Shown here: positions 9,944-21,174 of the stretch, in pieces
Layout: each line of letters begins with the position of its first letter
Position numbering within the stretch: position 1 is the stretch's first letter
Origin: Woeseia sp034521225
GTDB lineage: Bacteria; Pseudomonadota; Gammaproteobacteria; Steroidobacterales; Woeseiaceae
Direction of reading: 5' to 3'
Length of the DNA stretch: 64,000 nt
NCBI GenBank assembly: GCA_034521225.1
Contig: JAXHMR010000002.1
Coordinates: 310,001 to 374,000 of the forward strand
The notes under the pieces: generated by a model
Database searches by the model: none
Seen by the model: only the letters and a program-made list of their open reading frames with translations
What the model was told of the DNA's origin: nothing
Translations under genes and position numbers: made by a program

Positions 9944-11037
9944 ATGTCACTGCGAAAGATTTGTTATGTTGTCGCCTACAGGGATCCCGGATACATCCGT
10001 ACCCGAACACTGAAGGCAGCACTGCAGAAGCTCGATGGCTGTATATTGCTTGATGCAACTAATACCCAGTCAGGATGGCTGAGGTATTTCGAAACCCTTC
10101 TCAAAACGATCTGGATAGGGGTACAACACCAATCCGGATATATCTGCTCAGGTTCAGAGGACATGAGATCTTCCTGCCAGTCAGGCTCATATCACTCGGC
10201 AAGAGATTGGTATTCGATGCATTCATGTCACCCAGTGCTGCGCTAACGATTGAGAGGAAGGCCGGAGTTCCTGGAAAACTGATTGGTTACTTGCTATATC
10301 CGAATAGAGAAGATGTGCCTGCATTTGTCCGGGAAGGTGCTTGACGAATACTGAGGCTCATTTTCAGGTTCATTCCTGGCTGGTTTGGAATTTCAAGGGT
10401 ACAGGATTTCCGTTGTCTATGTCGGAGCGGACACGGACACTCCCGAAATCGGACCCATCCCAACAAGTTTGCCACTAACGTCTGAAAAGCCGCTAATGGT
10501 CTTGTTTTATGGAACGTTTCTTCCTCTTCATGGAATTGACGTTATATTGAAAGCATGTCACCTGATGGCAGGTAGGCCAATACAATTTCAGATTATCGGC
10601 GGGAAAGGTAAGCAGCTGTCGGAATTCCAGGACTTACGCCATCGTTTGAATATCGACAACGTGATACACAAGCCATGGGTAAATTTTGAAGAACTAAAAT
10701 CGGTACTAATCCCTCAGGCAGATCTCTGTCTGGGCGGACCATTCGGTGGAACGCCTCAGCAAAAGAGTTATCGCCGGTAAGACTTTTCAGTTTCTGGCGC
10801 AAGCAAAAGCTACCGTCATCGGACGTACATACGAACCGGTTGAGTTCGTCGACCGCGAAAATTGCTTATTGGTTGATCAGGCAAACCGGAGCAGTTGGCA
10901 ATGACCCTGGACTGGGCTGTTGCTAACCGAAGTCATTTGCCCATGATCGGATGGCGCGGCCGGCAGTTATTCTGCAAACGATTTTCGTAGATGCATTGTC
11001 TAAACAATTGGCTGTAGCTCTCAGAGTTCAGGAGTGA
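9944..11037 (+). CDS. Glycosyltransferase family 4, frameshifted
   Basis: The ATG at 9944 starts SLRKICYVVAYRDPGYIRTR, a typical N-terminal strand and loop of a GT-B enzyme. After several frame changes the C-terminal Rossmann domain is clear: LMVLFYGTFLPLHGIDVILK, FQIIGGKGKQLSEF, then KTFQFLAQAKATVIGRT and FVDRENCLLVDQ. The conserved Glu of the GT4 E-x7-E motif region falls in the broken stretch and cannot be checked. The stop TGA at 11035-11037 overlaps the GTG of the methyltransferase, so the genes are coupled. The sugar transferred cannot be told. Confidence 0.7.
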
Positions 11038-11790
11038 AGTATCGAGCGCCAAGGTTTCTGTTCCGTCGGCATGGGGTGTTCCGACACATTGAGGGCGGTA
11101 AACGTTTATTGAAGTTGGAGCGGGCAATCTTTTGCTTAGTGAAGAACTTGTAAAGTTTTTTGATCGAGGAGTGGCCGTTGACTTTACCGACGAATTTAAG
11201 AATGTCCTATGCGAAGTTGGCTGGCGAAGTCCGTTCGCGATTGGAAATTCTGAATTTGGATTTTGTCACGCAGTCGGTGCCAGGAAAGTTCGATTATTTC
11301 TGCTGCGAGGTCATGGAGCACATTGAGGATGATGCCGCATTTCTCAGAAAAATACGGGATGTCTTGAAGCCGGGTGGCCAGGCAATTATTTCTGTACCGG
11401 CAAGGGTCAGTGCTGAGTACCGTCCATGATGAACTGGTCGGGCATGTCATGCGGGTATGAAAAAGCGGAACTGATGGAGAAGACAACCGGTGCGGGGTTC
11501 TCTTCGGTCAGAGTGATCTCCTACGGATTCCCATGGGTTAATATTCTGAGTCTACCCAGGATCTGGCTTGCGCGCCGCAGCATCTCCGATCGCAAGGATT
11601 GGGATCAGCAGCGCCAAAACAAGTATGAGTAACCATAATCAAATTCCATCTTGGTTGTCGAACGGCGTACTTCCGTTTTTCGTCAACGGGGTACCATTAC
11701 CCATTCGCCCTTTTTTCACAGCTATTCAACGCTTCCGACAGATCCAATGGATACGTAATCATAATGTTCAAGGCACCCTCCCATGCTTAA
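11035..11790 (+). CDS. Class I SAM-dependent methyltransferase, frameshifted
   Basis: GTG start at 11035. Motif I is visible as EVGAGNLLLSEELVKFFDRG, followed by VDFTDEF. The post-I region shows DYFCCEVMEHIEDDAAFL and VLKPGGQAIISVPA, typical of Methyltransf_11/23 enzymes in sugar and lipopolysaccharide clusters. The C-terminus joins as SQLFNASDRSNGYVIIMFKA and ends at TAA 11788-11790. At least three frame changes. It follows the GT4 gene with a 3-base overlap and is convergent with rmlD. Confidence 0.68.
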
Positions 11791-11828
11791 GGGTTGCCGG
11801 GACCAGATAAGTCATGTGTGATGTCCTC

Positions 11829-12717
11829 TTAAAGATATCCGATATCTCTGAAACATTCGTCAAATGAGGCATGCCAAGGCGGTGAATCAACTTCAAAAAC
11901 TTGTTGGATTTTCGGCAGTCCAGAACCGAATAGGCGGGCCGCTTGGCCTTGGCACCAAACTCGTCGGCAGAAACTGGGTAGATTTCTGCGACTTTCTGGC
12001 CCGCGCGACAACGTTCGTCAGAATGCGACTTTCTCCGCGACATCGAACCAGGTTGCCGAGCCCGACGCGGTGTCATTGTAAATTCCCGATAGGCTTTCGG
12101 ACGATCTTGCTTTGTCCGGGCAGGCCTGCAATAAAACGCGTGGTTGTGCTCGCGATGCGCGACTCCATGTTGGGGTGCCAATATCATCAGCTGCCACCCG
12201 ACACGACCTTCTTCTCAATCAGGTACTTTCCAATAGTTTTTGGAAAGTTTGTGCCGCGACGCCCGTATACCCAGCTCGTTCGCAGAATCATATGCGGTAC
12301 GCCGGACTGGCGGATCGCATTTATCACCTTCGAGTTTGCTGGCCCCGTAGACGTTTAAAGGACTTGGTGCGTCATCCTCCAGATAGGGGGTGTGCTTTTC
12401 GCCATCGAATCAATCTGTTGAATAATGTAAAAGAAAGCCACCAGAATGTGAAGACATTCCTGCGACATGATTCGCGGCGCCTCAGCGTTAATGGGAAACG
12501 CCTTGCTTCGCTCCGCTTCAGCCTGATCGACAGCCGTATAGGCTGCCGCATTAACTAGAATATTTGGCGCAGTTTTCCTTATGCTCTGACGAATGGACAT
12601 TTCATCAGTCAGGTCAACTTGAGAAGAGTCAAGAGCAACGACTTCAAACAGATCGCAGAACTGATTCAAGGGGCTTTCCCTAGCTCCGCGCCGTTCAACT
12701 AATAAAACCTTGTTCAA
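11829..12717 (-). CDS. rmlD: RmlD, dTDP-4-dehydrorhamnose reductase, frameshifted
   Basis: Last step of dTDP-L-rhamnose synthesis, an NAD(P)H-dependent reduction of the 4-keto sugar. The TTG at 12717 begins NKVLLVERRGARESPLNQF; ILVNAAAYTAVDQAEAERSK is the hallmark of the SDR domain, and the C-terminus reads YPVSADEFGAKAKRPAYSVL, as in RmlD proteins, ending ECFRDIGYL. The middle 200 residues are in pieces. The span of 889 bp fits the usual 295 residues. Its start overlaps the rmlC stop by four bases (TTGA). Confidence 0.8.
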
Positions 12718-13256
12718 GGAAAGACATCTGCCTCATCGAGGCTTCGGCCTATTGATCTTTTGGTGAAAGGAGTCGGGTGAACGATTGATGGGCCAGTCAA
12801 TTAAGATCGGGCATCATTCCGGCGATGGTCCTTCGCCGTTGGGATTGTAGAAATCAGTCACCTTGTAGTTGACACTGGCGGAGTCTGATACAACGAGAAA
12901 TCCATGTGCAAACCCTACCGGAACCCACAGAGCTGTATTTTTCGGACGAAAGTTCGATTGTAAACCAGTTTCCAAAAGTAGATGAGCTACGTCGAAGGTC
13001 AACAGCGACGTCAAGAGATTGTACCGGCAGTGACCCGAAAACAAGTTTACCTTGTGGTTGATCAATCTGATAATGCAATCCTCTTATTACACCGTACTCG
13101 GACACCAGCAAGTTGTCTTGAACGAAGTTTGGGCGCAAGCCGATAGCAGAGAAAAGCGTTTTTCATTGTAACTCTCAAAAAAATAACCTCGATCGTCCTT
13201 GTAGATTCTCGGTTGAATTCGTATAGAGATCAGCTAATGGCGTTTCTCAATCTTCA
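12714..13256 (-). CDS. rmlC: RmlC, dTDP-4-dehydrorhamnose 3,5-epimerase, frameshifted
   Basis: Epimerises the 4-keto-6-deoxy sugar at C3 and C5. The ATG at 13256 gives MKIEK; then YKDDRGYFFESYNEKRF, LRPNFVQDNLLVSEYGVIRG and HYQIDQPQGKLV follow, containing the catalytic His of the RGLHyQ motif. WVPVGFAHGFLVVSDSA and the C-terminal DWPIN and SLDEADVFP text are also typical. About four frame changes. The 181-residue span matches the family. It lies between rmlA and rmlD in the usual rmlBACD order. Confidence 0.8.
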
Positions 13257-13270
13257 TCGTTTCGACAACA

Positions 13271-14149
13271 ATCAATTTATGAACGCGCGACAGATATCGC
13301 CGATAATCATTATCTGTCATTTGCGCAAATCAGTTTCTCCAATTCTGCTAGAGCTAATATAGCCAGAGCGGTAGGCAATTTCCTCCGGACATGCGATTTT
13401 TAGATCCTGTCGATGTTCAATAGTCGCTACAAATTGAGCGGCATCGAGCATCGAATCATCGGGTGCCGGTCTGGGGGCCACGCGTACCCGCGCCCCATTC
13501 TTGCAACGGATAATCGCCCCAACTTCAGCGTCCTGTTGCGGTTGACGTCAGTTATTTCCAGTTCACCGCGGGCCGACGGCTTTCAGAGACTCGGCAATGG
13601 AAACGACTTCATTGTCATAACAAGGATAACCCAGTAACGGCGTAGTGGGATTTAGGATTGGCCGGCTTTTCTTCAATGCTAAGTGCCACACCTTCATCAT
13701 CGAATTCTATAACGCCATAACGGTGTGGATCCCGTACTCTGTACGCAACGGTCGCTTACGATCCGATTGCGCTGACACTGTGGTAAGAAACGACGACAGA
13801 CCCTGCCGATAGAAAATATTGTCGCCCGGAATCAATGCACAGCTTGGTAGTTTCCAATGAAGTTGCCGGCATATTAGACAACGCTTGAGCAGTACCGCCG
13901 GGCGAGGGCTGAATTGCGTAACTTACGCGGAGCCCACTAGAGAAGCCGTCTCCTGAACAGGTCTTGAAGGTGGGGCACATCGCGCTCGCGGGGTTGATAC
14001 CACTTCGATCTCCCTAAGTCCTGACACCATAAGTGTTGACAGCGGGTAATAAATTAGCGGCTTATCGTAGAGACGGGCAACATCTGCTTTGAAATGGTAT
14101 GCGTCGCCTGGATAAAAGGCAGAGTGCCTGCTCCTCCCGCGATGACCAT
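13271..14149 (-). CDS. rmlA: RmlA, glucose-1-phosphate thymidylyltransferase, frameshifted
   Basis: Makes dTDP-glucose from dTTP and glucose-1-phosphate. The start region reads MVIAGGAGTLPFIQATHTIS, then KQMLPVYDKPLIYYPLSTLM, the signature GGxGTRLxP...K-Q-LPVYDKP text with the GTR segment damaged. LRVSYAIQPSPGG, IEEKPANPKS and ELEITDVNR also fit, but are spread over frames. The C-terminal limit near 13271 is approximate. The gene follows rmlB by about 80 bases. Confidence 0.78.
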
Positions 14150-14228
14150 TGTCTTCTGCCGCTTGTCGGACTGATTTTCATTACGTTGCCTCGAAATCAA
14201 CACTCTCTATGAAGCATGTAGCCGCGTC

Positions 14229-15333
14229 CTAGCTGTTTTTGCGATAGCTGGACAGGCCAAGCCTGTCCAGCTTATACGTATTATCCAAAATGTTTTTCCA
14301 CCAATGACTATTCTCAATGTACCACTCGATCGTCTTTTTCAAGCCGGATTCGAAAGTTTCTGCTGGCCGCCAGCGAAGGTCCTTTCGAAGAAGGGATGCT
14401 GTCCACCGCATAGCGATAGTCATGCCCGGGCCTGTCCGCCACAAAGCGAATCAAATTGCGATAACTAGCAGTCTTCTCCAGGCCGGTCGTCGTATCAAGA
14501 ATATCGCAAATCGCATTTACGACATTGAGTAGTTGTCTTTTTCATTATCGCCACCAATAACGTAAGTTTTTCCTGGAACTCCTGTCACGCAATATCTGCA
14601 AAAGTGCCCGCAACACTGGCCTTCGAACATAAAGCCAGTAGCCACGTACATTGCAGCCTTCGCCACATACCGGAAGGGATTTTCTCGACAAAGGCATTTA
14701 TAATTACCAACGGAATCTCAGTTTTCGGGGAATCGAAACGGGCCAAAAAAGCCCCATGTTGAACAGTTGCTGATGACTGCTGGCAAGCCGTATGTACTGA
14801 TGCCAAGCACGGACGAGATGGTCCGATGATGCTTTGCTTGCCGAATAAGGGGAGTTTGGTGCGTAAGAACTCCGCTGAGTGAATCTTCCGGTCTCACCAA
14901 GTGTTCCGGAACACTTTCATCCGTCGATACATGGACAAAACGAAAGTCTCTCTTGGCAGATGTTCCAAGTGACTCCCAGTATCGTAGTGATTGTTCTGAG
15001 CGACACAAATGTGCCAACTATATTCGATTGTATAAAGGGGGCTGCCCCGTACGATCGACCGGTCCGCATGTGTTTCTGCGGCAAGGTTGACTATGGCGGT
15101 TGGAGAAGATGTTCGTCAAGCACCTTTTCAATGACGGAGGAGTCACGTAATATCGGCCATGTACCAGCATGTAGCGGGGACTGGATTCGACGCTTGCGAG
15201 CGATTCAAGATTGCCAGCGTAAGTGAGTTTGTCAAAGCTTGATAACGGTGAGACGTGTTTCCTTGATTATGTGCCTTACTGAAGGAAGATCCAGAATAAA
15301 ACCGGCGGCCTGACCGGTAACTGGACGCGCCAT
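14229..15333 (-). CDS. rmlB: RmlB, dTDP-glucose 4,6-dehydratase, frameshifted
   Basis: NAD-dependent dehydratase forming dTDP-4-keto-6-deoxyglucose. The start MARPVTGQAAGFI stands in for the usual GGAGFIGS dinucleotide loop and is damaged by indels. Then come DKLTYAGNLESLA, FRFVHVSTDE (the catalytic TDE), a YGLPAVISNCS stretch, PLVIINA, and a clean C-terminus RPAETFESGLKKTIEWYIEN to SSYRKNS. At least six frame changes. The 367-residue span matches the family. Inferred first gene of the rmlBACD set. Confidence 0.8.
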
Positions 15334-15475
15334 CGTATTTGTATCAACTTTTACTCGTGTTAGCCTGGCTGCGTTCTGAGCTCTTGGTCAGGAAACATGC
15401 AGAAATAACAGTTTAAGAGCCAAGCTGGAACCGATGCAGTTTATTGTTCTCGAAGACCGGAACTGCCTGGGCCGG
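15334..15475. other. Short spacer between GT2 gene and rmlB
   Basis: About 140 bases without a recognisable gene. It may hold a promoter for rmlBACD, but no clear -35/-10 pair was found. Confidence 0.3.
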
Positions 15476-16378
15476 TTACGTCTTGCTATATGTGAGAGCG
15501 GTCACCCGCTCCGATATCAGACCAATTCAGAAATACTATTACCGCAGGCACTGAAAACAAGCATACTCATGTTTGTGAAGCGGCCAATCGTGAAAAACGC
15601 GCAGCGGCGCGTAGTAACCAAGTCCCGTCAAGAAGAAAGCTGCGCTCACTGGAATAAATATCTTAAGCGGAGAGTATAAGGTGGCTACCTTAAATATAAT
15701 CACCAGGAATCGGACGCCATCTCTGCAGAGGCCTAATGTGACTTTTGCCGCTTCTTTTTGCCTGGGTGGTGATCGGCAAGAAGCACACCAGCGGTATCCG
15801 GAGCGCAGGAAAGCCATTGTGATTGTTGTCGGATAAGAAAAGCCATTTGGGAAGAGATACAAAAAACTGTGTGGAATCAGAGTTCTTCAGCACAGACCCG
15901 GGAAGGCCGGATGTGAGGTCGGCGATTCGGCGGCCTGTAATAAGTGAGGCAAGGTCGTTATACACCCCATTTGCGAAAAAGCCGGCCGGAGCTGGCGTGC
16001 GACCCGGAATCCCGCGCGCCAACAATCATGTCATAGCCTGAGTCGAGCTTCTGCGAGGTTCGAGGAACTCTCTCAGGATGATGTTGTCCGTCAGCGTCCA
16101 AAAAGCACAGAATATCCCCGGTTGCCGCTCAGGGCGCCAGCTTCTCGCATAGCCGGACGATTGGCTAAGCTTCCAGGATGCCTCAGCACCGACGCCGCCG
16201 GCTTGTTCCGCGTAGATACCCTGTCTTATCCTCAGATCCATCATCAACGTTACTGAGTAATTCTGCATCTCGGAAACGGTTCTCTTAAGCGCGACCGAGC
16301 AATGTCGGCGATCGTATCCTGCTCGTTTTTTGCAGGAATGATAATGGAAACGGTCAAGTGTGAGGCCTCAACGTTCAT
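15476..16378 (-). CDS. Glycosyltransferase family 2 (polyprenyl-phosphate type), frameshifted
   Basis: The ATG at 16378 starts NVEASHLTVSIIIPAKNEQD, the GT-A nucleotide-binding strand. Later pieces give DADGQHHP-like, YDMIVGARD-like and GRRIADLTSG text, and then FLYLFPNGFSY, ITMAFLRSGY and SHIRPLQDG, typical of dolichol/undecaprenyl-phosphate sugar transferases. A C-terminal pair of membrane helices follows (KIFIPVSAAFFLTGLGYY). The stop near 15476 is approximate. It probably loads a sugar onto undecaprenyl phosphate for a GT-C enzyme; the gene beside it is such a candidate. Confidence 0.65.
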
Positions 16379-16398
16379 GGCGAAGAAATTCCTGGTAG

Positions 16399-18400
16399 TT
16401 AGCCGATACTGTTAACTTTCGACATTAGACTGCGCTCAACTTCGTCGATATAGATATCGAGATCGTCGAGGTTGCTAATCCATTCAGAACGCTTTCACTG
16501 GGTTCAATGGCGCATTTTCTGGGCTTCTTCAACAAACCAGGCGAGCCTGTTCGAAGCGCCTCATTGCAGTATAACTTGCGACTACTTTGGTATTTATTTC
16601 GGAGTCTGGTCTAATCGATATTGCTGTTTTCAGGTGGCTCTTGATCGCAACTTCGCGAATTAGCCTTGCAGGCCGGCAATTTGCGCCACTGATTCATGGT
16701 GATGGTATTCGATGCAATACATGACATCATTCGCGTAACGTGGATTGCGCAAGATTATCTGAGCCAACGATTGAACCGTTGTCAGATTAACGTTATTGCA
16801 ATCCCCGCTACTTACATTTGTAGCCAGAAGCGATAAGATGGATGCGGCACCGTAAGTAAAATGTATATGCGGTAGGAAAGTGCGTCAGGTCCGATACCAA
16901 CGCATTGTGATCGCCGTGTGGGGGTAAAGGCGCAGCGAAGATTTAGCTGCTGAAGTAGCAGGTAGCCATCATTTGGTTGTGCGCGAGCGAATTCATGAAC
17001 GGCGTCAATTGCGCGATCACGTCCGTGAGTATTGGCGAGGTAATAGCTTGCCAAGTGAGTAGCAGCACGACCAGAGTCCGGCTGCCGTTCATGCCAAAAG
17101 TGAGCGGCAACCGACAGGCTTGCCCCCAAAGCGGAAGTGAGTCCGGCGAGTGCAAGCGGCGTTGAGCAAGCGCGTAAAGTGGTAGGCCAATGTACGCTAT
17201 CGCCTTTCTCCACGAATTGGAGTACGTAACGGCGCAAGAAAGCAGATTGCGAAGATCGGAGCGATAATCGGGACATAGTTTCGATGCTCGAAATATAGTT
17301 TGAGCCGGGCACTGACGGTGGATTCGGGATTCGATGCCCGGCGAGAAGACCGAAGATGGCGAAACGAAGAAGATTGCCGGGTAGCGGCGCCGCCAGAGTA
17401 ACGCAAAAGTGACGCGATTACTATCCAGCGGGAAACCGCCGTAAACGTTAAGTGGATTAGTAGTATGGTTCTTCGCGACTGGGTACGCGTCATGAAACGG
17501 TCCGTATCTGCGAGGGCCGTGGCGAAGAACGCATCGATCTAGATACTCCGAAAGCATACGAGATCTTCGGTTAGCAAGAGCGTTCCCAGCCGCCATAGTC
17601 CCGTAGGAGTACCAGTTCCTCCGGGATATTGGGACACGATCGGCAAGTAACCAGAGAATTAGTAAAGTAGGAATTATGAGGAAGGTGAAACGCCAGATAC
17701 GCCACTTCTTCAGGGTGATCGAGTTGGGGCGGCCTGGCTGTTTGGTTGATTCCATGGCGGGGGTGAGTGTTTGGGCAATAATGCGCCATTTTCCTTTGTG
17801 AGTACGGCAAGGGGTTGTTCCTATGCAGTCAGGGCAAGGCTCATCCCTGCTTAGAGCCTTGTTTGTATCGTTCTCAATCGAGCGGCGGGCGTGAATAAAT
17901 AGGCGACTGAGCTGAAGAGCATAAATGTTGCGCTCAGCCGTCGTCGGTCGTCTGGACTATGAGGAGTGATGCCGAAGCGAGCAGTGGCATTAGCATCCAA
18001 ATCGCGGCGGAAGTGAACTCGCGATAAATAGTGCCGTATTTTTGTTCGTTTTCCTTATCAAACACAAGCAATAGAGAAACCAGGCGAGGATGCAGGCGTT
18101 GAATAGATGGAGCAGGATATTGAATTGTATGAATGGGCGTGCATTTGATCCGATTGATTTGGCTTGTGGCAAGAAACTGGCGAGGGCAAGAGGTCGCCCT
18201 ACTGGTCCCGAGTCGCCTGAGACGATAAATTGCAAAGCAGTGCGAGTATTATCGACCTTCTTTAGGCCGCTCAAATTTGCGCGGTCGTCAAGAAGGAATG
18301 TGCCTGACAAAGCGGGTGAGTAGGCGAGCCAGCACAATATTACAAGTAGACTGAAGGAGGCTGCGGCAATGAAGGTGTCGCGACGGACTGACTTGGTCAT
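16399..18400 (-). CDS. Large polytopic membrane protein, GT-C/TPR type, frameshifted
   Basis: The ATG at 18400 opens TKSVRRDTFIAAASFSLLVI and LAYSPALSGTFLLDD, a first membrane helix and periplasmic loop with acidic residues as in GT-C transferases. DSGPVGRPLALASFL follows. The middle holds several helices (FTFLIIPTLLILWLLADRV; NYVPIIAPIFAICFLA). The C-terminal third reads as helical pairs (HERQPDSGRAATHLASYY; GYLLLQQLNLRCAFTP) suggesting TPR repeats, and ends DDLDIYIDEVERSL before TAA. The 667-residue span fits PMT-like TPR proteins. It lies just downstream of pilA on the same strand, so pilin or surface glycosylation is possible. Function is inferred. Confidence 0.55.
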
Positions 18401-18504
18401 TTAACTTGGAAAAACCTTTCGCGTGGTTAAAGTGATGTCGTGAAGTGATTCGATAGATTGTTACAATTAGTAAGTTCAATCGACTACAAATCTACCGGGA
18501 AAGG

Positions 18505-18533
18505 CAAAAAAAGCCCCGGCGGAACCGGGCTTC
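18505..18533 (-). terminator. Rho-independent terminator of pilA
   Basis: On the reverse strand the stem AAGCCCGG / CCGGGGCTT is followed by a run of seven T (seen as AAAAAAA at 18506-18512 on the forward strand). It lies 62 bases after the pilA stop and separates pilA from the membrane protein gene. Confidence 0.8.
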
Positions 18534-18594
18534 TCATTGCTGGCTCGGTAAATGAAACTCCGAGCGATGGTGGTTATCGAACTATGCGTGCCTG

Positions 18595-19023
18595 CTATCG
18601 GCAAGCAGCCGGGCGGTGCTTGTCCTCGACAGTTCCACCAGCCGAGCAGTCCCAGTCGACGCTGCCAGCGTTAGTATTGGCTGTCAGTATCAATGTCGAT
18701 CCGTTAATAGCTTTGGTTGGCGTCAACCCCGTAGGTGACCGTGATTAGGTTCCCAGCAACACCAACACTTTCTACGTACTTGCCAGAAATAGAAGCTGAA
18801 GCGGCTAAGCCGGCATCTGCGTTGTCAGTTGGAAAAGTACCTCTGTCCTGGAAAAATTCCGTAGCGAAACCTTAGCACCACCCGACAGATTCAAACCTTC
18901 AGAAACCTGTGCGCGGATCGTGTAGTCCTGGTATGCCGGAATGGCGATGGCGGCAAGAATACCGATGATCGCGACAACGATCATCAGTTCGATAAGCGTA
19001 AAACCCTGTTGAACTTTCTTCAT
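18595..19023 (-). CDS. pilA: PilA, type IV major pilin, frameshifted
   Basis: The start MKKVQQG then FTLIELMIVVAIIGILAAIA is a textbook type IVa pilin signal; the ATG at 19023 is preferred over an upstream in-frame ATG at 19059 because it gives a normal 7-residue leader. AYQDYTIRAQVSEGL follows. Two indels (near 18865 and 18710) break the frame. Joined, the C-terminus reads GSTLILTANTNAGSVDWDCS and ends HRPAACR, with two cysteines for the disulfide loop. About 142 residues, as usual. Regulation by a sigma-54 promoter is supported by the site at 19095-19110. Confidence 0.85.
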
Positions 19024-19094
19024 TTCTCTATCTCCATGAATTACGAGAATGTGTTGCAAATTAATAAACGGCGTTGCGGCTCGTACGGATATAA

Positions 19095-19110
19095 AGCAAT
19101 CCCTGTGCCA
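19095..19110 (-). promoter_or_regulatory. Sigma-54 (RpoN) promoter of pilA
   Basis: On the reverse strand the site reads TGGCACAGGGATTGCT, an exact TGGCAC-N5-TTGCT match to the -24/-12 consensus. It lies 72 bases upstream of the pilA ATG. pilA is known to be under RpoN and PilSR control in many gammaproteobacteria. Confidence 0.85.
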
Positions 19111-19385
19111 GTTTTCAGACTAATCCCCTCAACTTATTGAAAGATATTGAGAAAAGAATAGCAGCGGGCCCGCAAACCGCCAATGATACGCCCTCGAAGC
19201 CCCGCCAAACACGACGCCTTTTGTCGCAAGGTGACGAGATTGTCAGCTTTGTAGCCGCTCGCCGACAGGCGAGGCCGGTAGGCCGCTATAGCCCTGCGGT
19301 TATGCCGCAATCGAAACTTGGTCGTTCCCGTAGTCGCCGCTGCCTGCGTAGCGTACACCCCGCAGACACAACCCGGGACGATCAG
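19111..19385. other. Region between pilA and cysJ
   Basis: About 275 bases between divergent genes. A PilR enhancer site for pilA and the cysJ promoter should lie here, but none is certain. The cysJ frame is open through this stretch without family similarity. Confidence 0.3.
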
Positions 19386-21167
19386 GTGCAGGCAAGCGCA
19401 ATAGCAAGTACGGAAGAGCCGCTGGCGGCTGACCGGCAGCAGCAGCTGCGGGAAACCGTTGCGGATTTGAGCCACGAGCAATTGCTCTGGGCGAGCGGCT
19501 ACCTGGCCGGGCTCCGCCGCGGCGCGCAGCGGGAACGAAACGCCGCCGGCCGTTGCCGCCGATACGGCCGCATCCACCTGGACAGTCTTCTACGCCACCG
19601 AGACCGGCAACAGCCGGCGCGTTGCCGAGACGCTGGCCGGGCAGGGCCGCGACGCCGGCCTCGCCGTCGAACTGCACGACTTGCGCGACTACAAGCCGCG
19701 TGCGCTGACGCGCGTCACGCAGGCACTTTTCGTCATTGCCACGCACGGTATCGGCGAGGCGCCGGACGGCAGCGAACTCTTTTTCGAATACTGGTTGGGC
19801 GAGAACGCACCGCGCCTCGAGCAACTGACCTACTCGGTGCTCGCGCTGGGCGACTCCAGTTACGCGGATTTTTGCGAGATGGGCGTCCGGCTGGATCAGC
19901 AGCTCACGGCGTTGGGCGCCACCGCGCTGACCCAGCGCATCGATTGCGACCTCGACTATGACGGCCCCGCAGCCGACTGGACCAAGCGTGTCGTCACCAA
20001 GGCCGTCGAGCTGGCGCCGGCGCCGGCAGCGCGCCCGGCCCACCTGCGCGCGGTCGCCAAAGCGCCCGCGCACTCGCGGCAGAATCCCTGGCTGGCCGAC
20101 GTCCTTGTGCGCCAGCCCATCACCGGACCCGCGCTCGAGCAGGGCCGTGTACCGCGTCGAGGTCGATATCGAGAATTCCGGGCTCGACTACCTGCCGGGC
20201 GATTCCCTGGGCATGGTTTCCAGGAATCCCGAAGTGCTTGTCGAGGCGCTGCTCGAACGCGACGCGGCTCGAGCGCGACGCCCTGGTCACGCTGGACGGC
20301 GCATCGCTGCCATTGGCGACGGTGCTGCGCGACAAGAAGGAAGTCACCGCCCTGAGCCGCCCGTTCCTGCAGCACCTGGGCGCCGATCACCCGGAACTCA
20401 ATGATGTGCTGGCCGATCGCGATGCGCTCGCGCATTACTTCAAGACGCGGCAGCTGATTGACGTCGTCAACGATTACCCGCGCGACTGGAGCGCGCAAGC
20501 GTTCAGCGATGCACTGCGTGGCCTGACACCGCGCCTGTATTCCATCGCATCCAGTCCGCTGGCCAATCCCGGTGAGGCGCACCTGACCGTTGCCCGGGTG
20601 GCCTACGAAGCCTGGGGACGCGCCCACTGGGGTTCGGCATCGACCTTCCTTGCCGACGGCCCTGTACCAGGTGCCGGTCTACGTCGAGAAGAACGACCAT
20701 TTCCGCCTGCCGGCCGATGGCGACACGCCGATCATCATGATCGGCGCCGGCACCGGCGTCGCCCCGTACCGCGCGTTCATCGAACACCGCGCCGCGCTCG
20801 GCCACCGTGGCGACAACTGGCTGATCTTCGGTGACCGAAACTTTGCGAGCGATTTCCTCTACCAGCTCGAATGGCTGCGTTACCGGAAGGACGGCCTGCT
20901 GACGCGCCTCGATGTCGCATTCTCGCGCGACCAGCAGCAGAAGCAGTACGTGCAGCACCGGGTGCTGGAGCAGGCCCGCGAGTTGCGCAATGGCTTGAGC
21001 GCGGTGCGCACGTCTATGTTTGCGGCGACGCCGACTACATGGCTGTCGACGTCCACAACGCGTTGCAAACGGTGCTGGAGCAGGGTGGCAAACGCTCGCC
21101 GGAACAAGCCGCGGCTGAACTGGCCGCGCTAAAGCAGGCCGGCCGCTACCAGCGCGACGTCTACTGA
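19386..21167 (+). CDS. cysJ: CysJ, NADPH-sulfite reductase flavoprotein subunit, frameshifted
   Basis: Passes electrons from NADPH through FAD and FMN to CysI. GTG at 19386 is a plausible start because ADLSHEQLLWASGYLAGL follows, as in CysJ N-termini. FMN domain: TVFYATETGNSRRVAETLAG, then LALGDSSYADFCEMG. FAD domain: YLPGDSLGMVSRNPE and TPRLYSIASSP. NADP domain: GAGTGVAPYRAFIEHR, LIFGDRNFASDFLYQ, and the C-terminal AGRYQRDVY. At least five frame changes (near 19560, 20145, 20260, 20665 and 21005). Eight bases separate it from cysI. Confidence 0.88.
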
Positions 21168-21174
21168 GCCGATC

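Noticed and set aside
16812..17312. Separate genes inside the GT-C/TPR protein region
   Set aside because: The pieces lie in order on the same strand and join into one family-length protein when indels are allowed.
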